From NCBI GenBank assembly GCA_963510375.1, contig CAUPES010000011.1, forward strand, positions 1 to 53,547: a DNA stretch of 53,547 nt. Reading direction: 5' to 3'. Positions within the stretch are counted from its first letter, which is position 1, and each line of letters opens with the position of its first letter. The position numbers and the translations under genes are program-made. The notes beneath the pieces are model-generated. The model had not been told where the DNA came from, ran no database searches, and saw only the letters and a program-made list of their open reading frames with translations. Below are positions 15,924-25,402 of the stretch, in pieces. Source of the DNA: Fastidiosipila sp963510375. GTDB taxonomy: Bacteria; Bacillota; Clostridia; Saccharofermentanales; Fastidiosipilaceae.

Positions 15924-16889
15924 ATGTCAAAGAACAAAGATCAATCTAAATTAATTGCAAAAAAAAATAAAAAGTGGAAATCAACTGATTTAGAGTTAGT
16001 TATATTAGGGTTACCTACCTTTTTGTATTTTTTACTTTTTATGTATTTACCTTTACCAGGTTTGCTATTAGCATTTAAAAACTATAGGCCTAAACCAGGT
16101 CATAACTTTTTCTATAGCTTGTTTACTTCGAATTGGGCAAGTTTAAAAAACTTTGAAGTGTTATTTAGGACACCAGATGCTCCGAAAATGATTTTTAATA
16201 CTCTGTTCTATAATGTGATTGGAATCATGTTAGGAGCAATTTTACCGGTAGCTTTAGCGATGATGCTATCGCAGTTACGAAGCAAAAAAGTTATGAAAAC
16301 CACTCAAACAATGATGTTCCTTCCACATTTCTTATCTTGGGTTGTTGTAAGTAACATCGTCTATGCATTCCTTGCACCTAATAGAGGTTACGTAAATAAT
16401 GTTTTGCTTGCAAATTCAAGTAAGCAAATAGATTGGTATAATACTCCACAATACTGGAGATTCATACTTATCTTTATGAATCAGTGGAAAAGTATAGGAT
16501 ATACTTCGATTATATATATGTCGGCTATCACAAGTATTGATAACTCACTATATGAAGCAGCCATGATAGATGGGGCAACTAAGCTTCAACAAGCCAGGTA
16601 TATTACAGTTCCACACCTAAGAAGAACAATTTCCGTAATGTTGATTATGAGCATCGGAAGTATTTTTTCTACAGGACTAGATTTATACTACTTAGTTCCA
16701 AGACAAGCATTCCCATTGTATAATACTTATATTACAGTTGACGTATATGTTTATAATTCAGCTACAAAAGCAGGTAATTTACCTCAAGGTTCTGCGGTAG
16801 GTTTTTTACAGTCTGTAATTGGATTCTTCATGGTAGTGGCAGCAAACCTTGTAATTAAGAAAGTGGACCCTGAGTCATCACTGTTCTAG
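15924..16889 (+). CDS. Sugar ABC transporter permease, LplB-like
   Basis: This is a 321-residue membrane-spanning subunit of the CUT1 importer. It has six predicted helices, the first near LEVILGLPTFLYFLLFMYLP-type sequence (about 26-45). The EAA loop that docks the ATPase is visible as EAAMIDGATKLQQARYITVP (from about residue 213). The N-terminal tail is rich in lysine, typical of the cytoplasmic end. GTGGGAG precedes the ATG. It would form a dimer with the next gene's product. Confidence 0.93.
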   Translation: MSKNKDQSKLIAKKNKKWKSTDLELVILGLPTFLYFLLFMYLPLPGLLLAFKNYRPKPGHNFFYSLFTSNWASLKNFEVLFRTPDAPKMIFNTLFYNVIGIMLGAILPVALAMMLSQLRSKKVMKTTQTMMFLPHFLSWVVVSNIVYAFLAPNRGYVNNVLLANSSKQIDWYNTPQYWRFILIFMNQWKSIGYTSIIYMSAITSIDNSLYEAAMIDGATKLQQARYITVPHLRRTISVMLIMSIGSIFSTGLDLYYLVPRQAFPLYNTYITVDVYVYNSATKAGNLPQGSAVGFLQSVIGFFMVVAANLVIKKVDPESSLF

Positions 16890-16906
16890 AAGAAAGAGGT
16901 TGTATA

Positions 16907-17845
16907 ATGAATAAAACAAAAAAAGGTTTAAGATCGGGATTAGAAACATATAACAATATCAGCACTTCTACGAATATTATCTTTTCATTGATAGCTATAG
17001 TATTCGCACTGATGTGTTTATTGCCAGTAATACTTGCAATGAGTATTTCGTTTACTTCTGAAGCAGATCTAAATGTTAACGGTTATCAATTTTTACCTGA
17101 AAAGTTTTCGCTAGAAGCATATAAGATTATTTTTGGTATCCAAAGTGGTATTCCAAGAGCTTTGTTTGTATCGGTTGTAACAACTTTTTTAGGTACAGTT
17201 TTAGGGATTTTTCTTAACTCAACTTATGCATATTTGCTTACACAAAAGAAATTTAAATTTCAAAGATTTGCATTAATATATATTTTAATACCAATGCTTT
17301 TTGGTGGTGGTTTGATCCCATCCTATATGATTAATAAAGGATTCTTAAGATTAGGAGATACATGGACAGTTCTTATAGTATTAGGAGCAGTATCGTCATT
17401 CAATATAATAATTATGAAGACCTTTTTTGAAGGTCAGCTAGGAGAATCTATATTAGAGCAAGCTGATATTGATGGTGCAGGACATTTTAGAAAATATTTC
17501 CAAGTTGTTCTACCTTTGTCAAAACCAGTGCTGGCTACGATTGCAATTTTCCTCGCCTTTGGGTATTGGAATAGTTGGATGAATGCTTCATTGTATATCG
17601 AAAATCGACCAGACTTGAAGCCATTGCAAGCAATTTTGATGGAAGTTGAAAGAACAATCAGCTTCTTGAAATCTCCAGAAGGACAGAAGTCACTTGCTAA
17701 TATGGGTGCTGACATCGTAAATATTCCAAGTGATCCAATTAGAATGGCAATTGTTGTAATTATTGTTGTCCCTATCGCATTAATATACCCATTCTTCCAA
17801 AGATACTTTACTAGTGGTTTGATGATAGGCGCTGTTAAGGGATAA
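16907..17845 (+). CDS. Sugar ABC transporter permease, LplC/YtcP-like
   Basis: This 312-residue second permease has helices from about residue 24 (IIFSLIAIVFALMCLLPVIL) to near the C-terminus, the EAA loop EQADIDGAGHFRKYFQVVLP, and the usual C-terminal FFQRYFTSGLMIGAVKG ending. It follows the first permease by 17 bp with an AAAGAGG ribosome site. No ATPase gene follows, so an MsmX-type shared ATPase encoded elsewhere is expected to power it. Confidence 0.93.
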   Translation: MNKTKKGLRSGLETYNNISTSTNIIFSLIAIVFALMCLLPVILAMSISFTSEADLNVNGYQFLPEKFSLEAYKIIFGIQSGIPRALFVSVVTTFLGTVLGIFLNSTYAYLLTQKKFKFQRFALIYILIPMLFGGGLIPSYMINKGFLRLGDTWTVLIVLGAVSSFNIIIMKTFFEGQLGESILEQADIDGAGHFRKYFQVVLPLSKPVLATIAIFLAFGYWNSWMNASLYIENRPDLKPLQAILMEVERTISFLKSPEGQKSLANMGADIVNIPSDPIRMAIVVIIVVPIALIYPFFQRYFTSGLMIGAVKG

Positions 17846-17907
17846 AACATGAGGTTTAGTGGTAGTTTGCTACTTAACTGAATTGGTAATGATTTCATTA
17901 GTTAAAT

Positions 17908-17953
17908 AATAGAGGAGGGATGTAAATTTATTCCTTCCTCTATTTATTTTTTG
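17908..17953 (+). terminator. Terminator of the first sugar ABC operon
   Basis: A 13-bp stem (AATAGAGGAGGGA at 17908-17920, TCCTTCCTCTATT at 17932-17944, with one wobble pair) is followed by TATTTTTTG. Confidence 0.88.
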
Positions 17954-18039
17954 TAGCGATTTTTTATAAAAATAAATATAAGATGTAATACAAAATGAAA
18001 TTTAATAGATATGAGATAAAAAATAAAAAAAGAGGATTT

Positions 18040-18423
18040 ATGAGACTTTGGCATCAAGACTTAATAAAACATTTACCAAGACAGCAACTCCTTGGACAAC
18101 ATCGAGAGTGTGCTGCTTTGAGAGGGAAAGGTTGGGGTAAAAAACATGATACTGTAGACTATGTTTTTTGGCATTCGCCATATCTGCTTTATTCGTATCA
18201 TAAAAAAGTAATGGAAGAAATGGAATACCGAGGCTATAAACCAGCTTCAGAGTGGAAAAATAAAAATTATCGTGGTAAAACTTGCGCTCCATATAAAGAT
18301 TTAGAAAAAGTAAGTTTAACTCAACCAATTTATCCTGAACATGACAGAGAGTATATGGATGAGTGTTTAAAAAATTTACAAGCAAAAGGCATTTATATAG
18401 AAGTAAAGTTAAACGGACTTTGA
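18040..18423 (+). CDS. Endonuclease V-like (pyrimidine-dimer glycosylase fold) protein
   Basis: The 127-residue protein belongs to the TIGR02328 group related to T4 endonuclease V (Pyr_excise). It has HLPRQQLLGQHREC, GKGWGKKHDTVDYVFWHSP and YRGKTCAPY. Aligned without gaps from the start, E23 falls on the catalytic E23 of the T4 enzyme. However, residue 2 is Arg, where the T4 enzyme uses the amine of Thr2 as nucleophile. Repair of UV dimers is thus possible but unproven. ATG 18040 is preferred because AGAGGA lies just upstream and the family begins with MRLWHQDL; an earlier in-frame ATG at 17995 would bury residue 2. It is monocistronic. The 182 bp that follow show nothing clear. Confidence 0.75.
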   Translation: MRLWHQDLIKHLPRQQLLGQHRECAALRGKGWGKKHDTVDYVFWHSPYLLYSYHKKVMEEMEYRGYKPASEWKNKNYRGKTCAPYKDLEKVSLTQPIYPEHDREYMDECLKNLQAKGIYIEVKLNGL

Positions 18424-18605
18424 TACAAACTCAGTACAGCTTTCGATAAAAAACTAATAAACACAGGAAATTTGTGTAAGGTTTTAACTTAAGTAACAAC
18501 TAATTTCTATAACTTATAGTAAACTTTGCGCATGGTAACCAAGAGGAACCATTTACACAGGTTTAGATGAAACAAACTATTAAAACTATTTACTAGGAGG
18601 GTCAA

Positions 18606-19433
18606 ATGAGTAAGGAGAAGGCAACATTAAAACTTAACAATGGAACTGCTATACCACAGATAGGTTTAGGTACCTGGCAAATGAGTCCAGAAGAAGCTTA
18701 TAAATCAGTGAAATTTGCTTTGGAAAATGGATATATTCACATAGATGGTGCAAGAGCTTACGCAAACTCAGAAGCAAGCGGTAAAGCTTGGAGAGATGCA
18801 GGAGTTAAGAGAGAAGATATTTGGATAACAACAAAGATTAGAGCAGAAATTAAAGATTACGAAGGCGCAAAACAAGAGATTGAAAATGAACTAAGAAGTT
18901 TTCAAACAGATTATCTTGATCTCGTTTTGATCCACTGTCCACAACCATGGGCTGAGTACAAAGCTAATGGAGAAGGTAATAGATACTTCAAGGAAAATTT
19001 GGATGTCTGGAGAGCAATGGTTGAAGCATATGAAGCTGGCAAGATCAAAGCTCTTGGAGTTTCAAATTTCCATCCTGTAGATTTGGAAAATATTATTAAT
19101 AATTCAGATGTAAAACCTGTAGTTAACCAAATTAGTTATAGAATTGGATATACACAAGATAATTATGTTGAAGCAGCAGACGCAAATGGTGTTTTAATCG
19201 AAGCATACTCCCCGCTAGGTACAGGCAAGATTCTTAATAATGATGATATTAAGAAAGTTGCAGACAAATATTCTAAATCAGTGGCACAAGTAGCTATTCA
19301 ATATTGCTTACAAAAGGGTCATATAGTTCTTCCTAAGTCAGTTACTCCAAAATACATTCTAGAAAATATTGATTTGGACTTTGAATTAAATGCTGAAGAC
19401 ATTGATTACCTAGATGGCCTGGATACCAAGTAA
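18606..19433 (+). CDS. Aldo/keto reductase
   Basis: This 275-residue NADPH-dependent reductase of aldehydes and ketones is a TIM barrel and is cytoplasmic. The catalytic tetrad is intact: D47, Y52, K77 and H110. The usual DTA sequence at the tetrad Asp is DGA here. ALGVSNFHPVDLE and VNQISYRIGYTQ are family signatures, and the C-terminal LPKSVTPKYILENI segment binds the cofactor phosphate. TAGGAGGG precedes the ATG. It matches the 2,5-diketogluconate reductase-type group, but the substrate cannot be read from sequence. It is monocistronic with its own terminator. Confidence 0.92.
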   Translation: MSKEKATLKLNNGTAIPQIGLGTWQMSPEEAYKSVKFALENGYIHIDGARAYANSEASGKAWRDAGVKREDIWITTKIRAEIKDYEGAKQEIENELRSFQTDYLDLVLIHCPQPWAEYKANGEGNRYFKENLDVWRAMVEAYEAGKIKALGVSNFHPVDLENIINNSDVKPVVNQISYRIGYTQDNYVEAADANGVLIEAYSPLGTGKILNNDDIKKVADKYSKSVAQVAIQYCLQKGHIVLPKSVTPKYILENIDLDFELNAEDIDYLDGLDTK

Positions 19434-19549
19434 TATTTTCTGTGACAAAGTAGATTAAATAATTGATAAGAAATTAAAATTGATTGATATTAAAATAAAA
19501 AACAAATAATAAAAATCAAATTAAATTCTACAAAATTAGATTTTTGATA

Positions 19550-19596
19550 AATAAGCCGCTTCTTTTCTTACTTGAAATTGAGGTGGCTTATTTTAG
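19550..19596 (+). terminator. Terminator after the aldo/keto reductase gene
   Basis: AATAAGCCGC at 19550-19559 pairs with GTGGCTTATT at 19583-19592, with one wobble, and TTAG follows. The remainder of the gap up to the response regulator is AT-rich, with no clear promoter consensus. Confidence 0.7.
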
Positions 19597-19704
19597 TTAT
19601 AATCTATTATCTATTGATTAATCATTTATTCTTATTTTTTAGTTTAAAATATACTAATAAGCATTTATATTCTGCTAGAATGTTTATAAGTGGAGGTAGT
19701 AATA

Positions 19705-20424
19705 ATGACTGAAAAGAAATTGTTAGTTGTAGATGATGATCCTAATATTTGTGAATTAATCGAACTTTATTTTTTGAAAGAGGGCTATGAGGTTAGAGCC
19801 TGCCACGAAGGGGATAAAGCAGTAGATGCATTTAGAGATTTTGACCCAGATATAATTCTTCTTGATTTAATGCTTCCAGGAATGGATGGCTACGATATTT
19901 GTCGTGAAATTCGTAAGGAATCTTCAGTGCCTATTATTATGTTGACTGCAAGAGGAGAAACTTTGGATAGAGTTGTAGGTTTGGAGCTAGGTGCAGATGA
20001 CTATATTCCTAAACCATTTGAACCTAAGGAAGTTATTGCTCGTGTAAAAGCTGTTTTGCGTAGGACTGAGTTTGCCTCTGATAGCCAAGACGAGAAACAA
20101 GTTGAATATATTGAATATCCAGGCTTGAAAGTTAATATTTCAAGTTATAATGTTGAGATTGCTGATGAGAAGATAGAAATGCCACCAAAAGAATTGGAAT
20201 TACTGTTTTTCTTAGCAACACATCCAGACAGAGTTTTCACCAGAGAACAACTATTAGGTAATGTTTGGGGATATGATTTCTTTGGAGAATCTAGAACAGT
20301 TGATGTTCACATTAAGAGAATTCGTGAAAAAATTGAGGCAGTTGATGTCGATGGTACCTTACCTTGGGCTATTGAGACAGTTTGGGGTGTAGGATATAAA
20401 TTTGAAACTGCTAAAGAAGAATAA
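19705..20424 (+). CDS. OmpR/PhoB-family response regulator
   Basis: This 239-residue regulator has a receiver domain at about 4-118 with phospho-acceptor D54 in LLDLMLPGMDGYD, the TARG switch region and the PKPFEPKEV lysine motif. A winged-helix DNA-binding domain follows (about 140-235) with PKELELLFFLATHPDRVFTR and SRTVDVHIKRIREKI. ATG 19705 has GGAGG 8 bp upstream; the in-frame GTG at 19690 overlaps that site. Its partner kinase is next. The stimulus is unknown; WalR/PhoP-like sequence alone does not fix the regulon. Confidence 0.94.
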   Translation: MTEKKLLVVDDDPNICELIELYFLKEGYEVRACHEGDKAVDAFRDFDPDIILLDLMLPGMDGYDICREIRKESSVPIIMLTARGETLDRVVGLELGADDYIPKPFEPKEVIARVKAVLRRTEFASDSQDEKQVEYIEYPGLKVNISSYNVEIADEKIEMPPKELELLFFLATHPDRVFTREQLLGNVWGYDFFGESRTVDVHIKRIREKIEAVDVDGTLPWAIETVWGVGYKFETAKEE

Positions 20425-20442
20425 TATTTGAAATTAGAAATT

Positions 20443-20476
20443 AAACACCTTCTGTACCTATAATCAGAGGGTGTTT
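20443..20476 (+). terminator. Hairpin between response regulator and kinase genes
   Basis: AAACACCTTCTG pairs with CAGAGGGTGTTT over 12 bp with one wobble. It is followed by ATTGTTG and not by a long T-run, so termination would be partial. The kinase start is only 14 bp downstream. The hairpin could lower kinase output relative to regulator. Confidence 0.55.
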
Positions 20477-20489
20477 ATTGTTGTAAAGT

Positions 20490-22076
20490 ATGGAGACAAA
20501 AGAGCATAATAATAAACAAAAAGATAAACAATCTAAATTGGAGCAAGTTAATAAAAAACTTGATGCAAAGCGTAAAAAATCTACGACAAATATGCTTAAG
20601 CAATTTAACTTGCTTATTATTGTGCTTGTGGTTCTTTCTTTTTTAGTGTTGATCTTTGTTTATTCCAGAATTATTTCATCGGCAGCCTCTGAAGAACGCT
20701 TAGTGCAAATGGATAGGGCAGCAAATGCTATAACTAACTTTTATGAAGAAGCAAGTGAAAAATCTCTATGGAGTACGAATGAATTATCTGTATATATGTC
20801 AGTAGTTGCAGAAGCTACAGGATCTTACCTATGGCTTTATGATGATACTGGTAGGCTCATATATATAAGCCAAATGCCAGATTCTGCTAAAGGAAATATT
20901 AAGCTAGGCTCGGATAATTATATGTACTTACCTAAAGATATAATTGATATTGATATACCTGAAGGTGGTATTAATTTTCTGGGTGGTAATTTTTTAGGAC
21001 TTTTCCAAGATGATGGCAATTGGGTCACGGTAATTCGAGAGTTAAAAGATAAAAATGGTAATAAGTTTTCAAATGTACTATTGGCGCACAAGATTGTACC
21101 AGTATTAGACAGTGCTCAGTACATGATTGAAGGTGTATTTATTGTTTTCTTAATTGCGGTAGTTTTGGCTATGGTTATAATTGTTATCTATACTCGTAGA
21201 ATTTCAGACCCAATAGAAAAATTAACCAAAGCTGCAACTCAAGTGGCGAATGGGGATTTGTCCGCTCGTGTTGATATAACAAAATATCAGGAGAATCGTC
21301 ATGCTTATGAAGATGACGATATTATGATTTTGGTAAAGATATTTAATCGTATGGTAGAACAAATTGAGAGGGGCAACTCAGAACAAAATGACTTTATAGC
21401 AAGCATTTCACATGACCTTAGGACGCCTTTAACTTCTATAAAAGGGTTTATTAATGCTATTTTAGATGGAACAATTCCTGAAGAAAAACGTGATCACTAT
21501 CTTGGCACTGTTCAGAATGAAGTTAATCGATTAAGTGACCTTGTCAGCGATATGAACTCAATTATACTTTTGGATAACGATATTGACCCTAATAATTTTG
21601 AAGAGTTTGATATTAATGAAACCATAATTGAAACAGTTCAGGGAACAGAAATTCTTTTGCAGGAGAAAGATATAGCTGTACAAACTAATATTCAGAGCGG
21701 ATCTAAAGCTGTTAAAGTTTATGGAGAACGAAGAGAGATTAGTCGAGTCATTTATAATCTTGTTACTAATGCAATTAAATTTGTTCCAGATAAAGAAGGC
21801 ATAATATCTATTAATGTTGATGTTCAAGGACGAGATATTGTAGTTATAACAATTGAGGATAATGGCCCGGGAATTGCCGAAGATAAATTAAAGCATGTTT
21901 TTGATAGATTCTATAAAGTAGATCATTCTAGGACAGATAGGACCGGTAGTGGTTTAGGTTTATATATCTGTAAACGTATTCTTCAAAAGCATGGCCAGAG
22001 CATTTTTGCTGATAGAAGTGAAAGTTTAGGTGGAGCGAAATTTGAGTTTACTTTACCTTTGATAAAAGTAGGGTAA
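20490..22076 (+). CDS. Sensor histidine kinase
   Basis: This is a 528-residue membrane kinase. It has a basic N-terminal tail, TM1 (about 41-64), an extracellular sensor region (about 65-205), TM2 (about 213-233), a HAMP linker, a dimerisation domain with phospho-acceptor H308 in SHDLRTPL, and an ATPase domain with NLVTNAIKF, DNGPGI and GSGLGLYI boxes. It pairs with the regulator upstream. The ribosome site before ATG 20490 is weak (GTAAAG), which fits low kinase expression. All catalytic boxes are intact. The ligand is unknown. Confidence 0.94.
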   Translation: METKEHNNKQKDKQSKLEQVNKKLDAKRKKSTTNMLKQFNLLIIVLVVLSFLVLIFVYSRIISSAASEERLVQMDRAANAITNFYEEASEKSLWSTNELSVYMSVVAEATGSYLWLYDDTGRLIYISQMPDSAKGNIKLGSDNYMYLPKDIIDIDIPEGGINFLGGNFLGLFQDDGNWVTVIRELKDKNGNKFSNVLLAHKIVPVLDSAQYMIEGVFIVFLIAVVLAMVIIVIYTRRISDPIEKLTKAATQVANGDLSARVDITKYQENRHAYEDDDIMILVKIFNRMVEQIERGNSEQNDFIASISHDLRTPLTSIKGFINAILDGTIPEEKRDHYLGTVQNEVNRLSDLVSDMNSIILLDNDIDPNNFEEFDINETIIETVQGTEILLQEKDIAVQTNIQSGSKAVKVYGERREISRVIYNLVTNAIKFVPDKEGIISINVDVQGRDIVVITIEDNGPGIAEDKLKHVFDRFYKVDHSRTDRTGSGLGLYICKRILQKHGQSIFADRSESLGGAKFEFTLPLIKVG

Positions 22077-22137
22077 TCTTTATTAAGGGTTGATTTGTTA
22101 TAGAACTACTATACGAAAAAACTTAATGGGTGAAAGT

Positions 22138-24252
22138 ATGATTGATGAGCGCAATCCATATGAAATATTTTTAGAGCCAGTTACAAGGATTAAAGGCGTC
22201 TCTGCTAAGCGTAGCGAGAAACTAGAGCGTTTAGAAATAGAGACTGTTGGTGATCTGGCTTTTCATTTCCCACGTAGATATGAAGATTGGACCAAAATTA
22301 AATCGATTATTGATCTTCAAACAGAAGAAGATGGTGTTTTTCTTGGGCGTGTGGAAACTGTTCCAAATCTATACAGAAAAGGTAAGCGAAGTATTCTTAA
22401 TGTTACAGTACGTGATGATACAGCAGTAATGAGGATAGTCTGGTTTAACCAGCCATATTATCAAGATAAGCTTATTCAAGGAAAGATTTATCTTTTTCGA
22501 GGCAAAATCAAACGTCAGGGACTTAGATTTGAAACAGCAAATCCGAAGTTTGTAAGCACAAGTTTAGACTCTTTTCCTAGGAGTGAAGAAGAATGGCAAA
22601 ATGTTTCTGCAAAATCATTTGTATCTCCAATATATCCAGCTACGGAAGGGATTAGTCAAACGTATTTACGTAAATGGATAAACTCTGCTGTTGAACTTGT
22701 TCTACCTGTTATGGATGACTATTTAAGTTCTGAGTTGAGAAAAGAAAATGATCTGGCAGATTTGATCTGGTCAGTGAAGCAGATTCATAATTTGGACCAA
22801 GAGGAAAATTATGATATTGCTAGAAGAAGGCTGGCCTTTGATGAGCTTTTGTTTTTGCAAATTAATAATTTAATGGGTAAGGCTGAAGGATCCCGCAAAC
22901 CAGGTGTCCAAATATCTTTGGTGGATAATGGCGAGAAACTGGACTTTTGGGGGAGTCTTATAGATGAGTTAAGTTTTGAGTTAACTAATGCTCAGAAACA
23001 GGCTTTAAATGAGATATTAAAAGATATGTCTAAAACTACAGCCATGAATAGGTTGTTACAAGGTGATGTAGGTTCTGGTAAAACTATTGTGGCATTTTTA
23101 GCCATGTTATGGGCAGCATTGAATGACAAACAATCTGTACTTATGGCTCCGACATCTATTTTAGCGAAACAACACTATGCTAGTTTTGTGAAATTTTTCC
23201 CAAATATAGATGAGTCTAATGTGGCACTTTTAACTGGAGATACGACAGCGAAAGAGCGGCAAGATATTTATGAGAATATAAGTAATGGAACAATTAAATA
23301 TTTAATTGGTACGCATGCAGTCATAGAAGATAAGGTTAAATTCAAAGATCTTGCACTAGCAGTTACAGATGAGCAACATAGGTTTGGTGTTAAACAAAGA
23401 GTACAACTTAGTGACGGTAGTTTTGCACATGTGTTAGTTATGTCGGCTACACCAATACCGAGAACTTTGGGAATGTTATTTTATGGGGATTTGGATATAT
23501 CTAGCTTGAAGGAGAAGCCTGCTGGGCGTCAGCCGATCAAGACTTACACAGCGAGAAGTAAGGATAAAGATAGACTAGTAGATTTGCTCTCTAGAAATGC
23601 TGCAAAAGGTGGTCAGGCATATGTAGTTTGTCCAACAGTTGATCCAAGTGAGAAATTAGAGTTGGCTTCAGTAAGTACAACTTATGAAGAGTTAAAAAAG
23701 AAACTTCCGCATTTAAATGTTGCTTTAATACATGGTCAAATGAAAGAGGTTGAGAAAAATGAGATTATGCAAAAATTTCTCAATGGGGATATAAATATTC
23801 TGGTAGCAACAACAGTTATTGAAGTTGGTGTAGATAATCCTAATGCAACAATGATGATTATTGTTAATGCTGAACGTTTTGGTTTAGCTGCGTTGCATCA
23901 ATTAAGAGGTCGTATTGGCAGAGGACCTAAAGAATCTTTGTGCGTGCTCTTGAGCGATGTTGGGGAAGGAACGAGTCGAGAAAGATTAACTACACTATGT
24001 AGGACTGAAGATGGATTTGAAATTGCGGAGGCTGACCTTAAACTTCGTGGACCTGGTGATTTCTTCGGCACAAGACAGCATGGTATTCCTAGCTTCAAGA
24101 TAGCTAATCTTTATGAAGATAATGAGTTATTACAGTTGACAGGCAAAATTGCTAGAGAAATTATAACTACTGATCCTAATTTAGAAAAAAAAGGAAATCA
24201 AGAATTGAAGAAAATTATGAGTATTTATAGAAGGAGAATGCAAAATGCCTAG
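22138..24252 (+). CDS. recG: ATP-dependent DNA helicase RecG
   Basis: RecG rewinds stalled replication forks and branch-migrates Holliday junctions. The 704-residue protein has the N-terminal wedge/OB domain (about 60-170, with the VGDLAFHFPRRYEDW signature before it), Walker A GDVGSGKT with K315, DEQHRFG from D411, SATPIPRT and the RecG-typical LHQLRGRIGRG. The start is uncertain: ATG 22138 (MIDERNPYE) matches the family best, ATG 22126 is possible, and an in-frame TTG at 22090 is unlikely. The end overlaps rsmD by 8 bp. Confidence 0.95.
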   Translation: MIDERNPYEIFLEPVTRIKGVSAKRSEKLERLEIETVGDLAFHFPRRYEDWTKIKSIIDLQTEEDGVFLGRVETVPNLYRKGKRSILNVTVRDDTAVMRIVWFNQPYYQDKLIQGKIYLFRGKIKRQGLRFETANPKFVSTSLDSFPRSEEEWQNVSAKSFVSPIYPATEGISQTYLRKWINSAVELVLPVMDDYLSSELRKENDLADLIWSVKQIHNLDQEENYDIARRRLAFDELLFLQINNLMGKAEGSRKPGVQISLVDNGEKLDFWGSLIDELSFELTNAQKQALNEILKDMSKTTAMNRLLQGDVGSGKTIVAFLAMLWAALNDKQSVLMAPTSILAKQHYASFVKFFPNIDESNVALLTGDTTAKERQDIYENISNGTIKYLIGTHAVIEDKVKFKDLALAVTDEQHRFGVKQRVQLSDGSFAHVLVMSATPIPRTLGMLFYGDLDISSLKEKPAGRQPIKTYTARSKDKDRLVDLLSRNAAKGGQAYVVCPTVDPSEKLELASVSTTYEELKKKLPHLNVALIHGQMKEVEKNEIMQKFLNGDINILVATTVIEVGVDNPNATMMIIVNAERFGLAALHQLRGRIGRGPKESLCVLLSDVGEGTSRERLTTLCRTEDGFEIAEADLKLRGPGDFFGTRQHGIPSFKIANLYEDNELLQLTGKIAREIITTDPNLEKKGNQELKKIMSIYRRRMQNA

Positions 24253-24820
24253 AGTAGTAGCAGGTAAGGTTGGTGGAATACCTCTTAAAACACCTAAAGG
24301 TGATAGAGTCAGACCTACAGCAGATAAAACTAAAGAAGCTATTTTTTCTAGTATTGAAGAGTGGCTTGATGATGCAGAATTTCTAGATCTTTTTGCAGGA
24401 AGTGGACAAATGGGAATAGAGGCCCTGAGTCGAGGCGCAAAACAGGCTTGTTTTGTAGATAAATCACGAACTTCTATTGATTATATTAAAGAAAATCTAG
24501 CTAAAACTAGACTTGGAAATCAGGCAGAGATATTAAATTTGGACGCAAAAAGAGCCTGCGATAAATTTTTAGCAAAAGGGAGAAGGTTTGATGTAATTTA
24601 TTTTGATCCTCCATATGCTGATTTTGATAAATTGTTTGAAAACCTAGCGGATACTTATCTTGCGGAATTGCTACAAGATGATGGTATATTAATAACTGAG
24701 GCAGATTCTCATGATCAGATAATTAATCCTGAAATTACAGGCACGGAGAAATTAGCAATGCTAAAACGTTGTCAGTACGGCCAAGCAATGGTATCATTTT
24801 ATCGAATAAAAAGTAATTAA
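24245..24820 (+). CDS. rsmD: 16S rRNA (guanine-966-N2)-methyltransferase RsmD
   Basis: RsmD methylates G966 of 16S rRNA in the assembling small subunit. It has 191 residues. It opens with the family signature RVVAGKVGGIPLKTPKGDRV-RPT and has the SAM-binding motif FLDLFAGSGQMGIEALSRGA and the catalytic DPPYADF. GGAG within the recG 3' end serves as its ribosome site, and it overlaps recG by 8 bp. The recG-rsmD-coaD order is common in Gram-positive bacteria. Confidence 0.95.
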   Translation: MPRVVAGKVGGIPLKTPKGDRVRPTADKTKEAIFSSIEEWLDDAEFLDLFAGSGQMGIEALSRGAKQACFVDKSRTSIDYIKENLAKTRLGNQAEILNLDAKRACDKFLAKGRRFDVIYFDPPYADFDKLFENLADTYLAELLQDDGILITEADSHDQIINPEITGTEKLAMLKRCQYGQAMVSFYRIKSN

Positions 24821-24838
24821 ATTACAAAGGTTGGTCAT

Positions 24839-25318
24839 ATGAAGGAATTTGTTTTTCCTGGATCATTTGATCCTTTTACAAAAGGTCATGAAGATATAGC
24901 TAGCAGGGCATCTAAGCTCTGTGATAAGTTGCATATACTTATATTAAATAATGCTAATAAGGAAGCTGATTTTTCCGTAGAAGAACGCCTAGATATGGCA
25001 CAAATGATATTGAATAAATATCCAAATATAGAGGTTTCCTATTATAATGGATTGATGGTCGATTACTTGAAAAATAATAATCTGAATGTTGTAGTTAGAG
25101 GGCTCAGATCTGAGAGTGATTTCAGATATGAGTTGCAGATGTATGCAACAAACGGTTTAATGTATGAAGAATATGAAACTATATTCATACCAAGTAGAGG
25201 TGACTATTCTTATACAAGTTCAAGCACAGTTAAAGAAGTTGCTCGTTATAGCGGAGATATATCAACAATGGTTCCTATAGAGATTGTAGATATAGTCACA
25301 AAGAGATTTGAAAAGTAA
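24839..25318 (+). CDS. coaD: Phosphopantetheine adenylyltransferase CoaD
   Basis: CoaD performs the fourth step of coenzyme A synthesis, transferring AMP from ATP to 4'-phosphopantetheine. The 159-residue length is standard. The nucleotidyltransferase motif is PGSFDPFTKGH (TKGH at 14-17), with RGLRSESDFRYELQM and the YTSSSTVKEVA motif near the C-terminus. The gene follows rsmD by 18 bp. All active-site features are present. Confidence 0.96.
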   Translation: MKEFVFPGSFDPFTKGHEDIASRASKLCDKLHILILNNANKEADFSVEERLDMAQMILNKYPNIEVSYYNGLMVDYLKNNNLNVVVRGLRSESDFRYELQMYATNGLMYEEYETIFIPSRGDYSYTSSSTVKEVARYSGDISTMVPIEIVDIVTKRFEK

Positions 25319-25402
25319 TATAATATATAAAAATGTTATATAATATTTTATGAGCGTATACCTAGTAAATTATAGCTCAAGACGAAATTAGGAGAAATAT
25401 TT

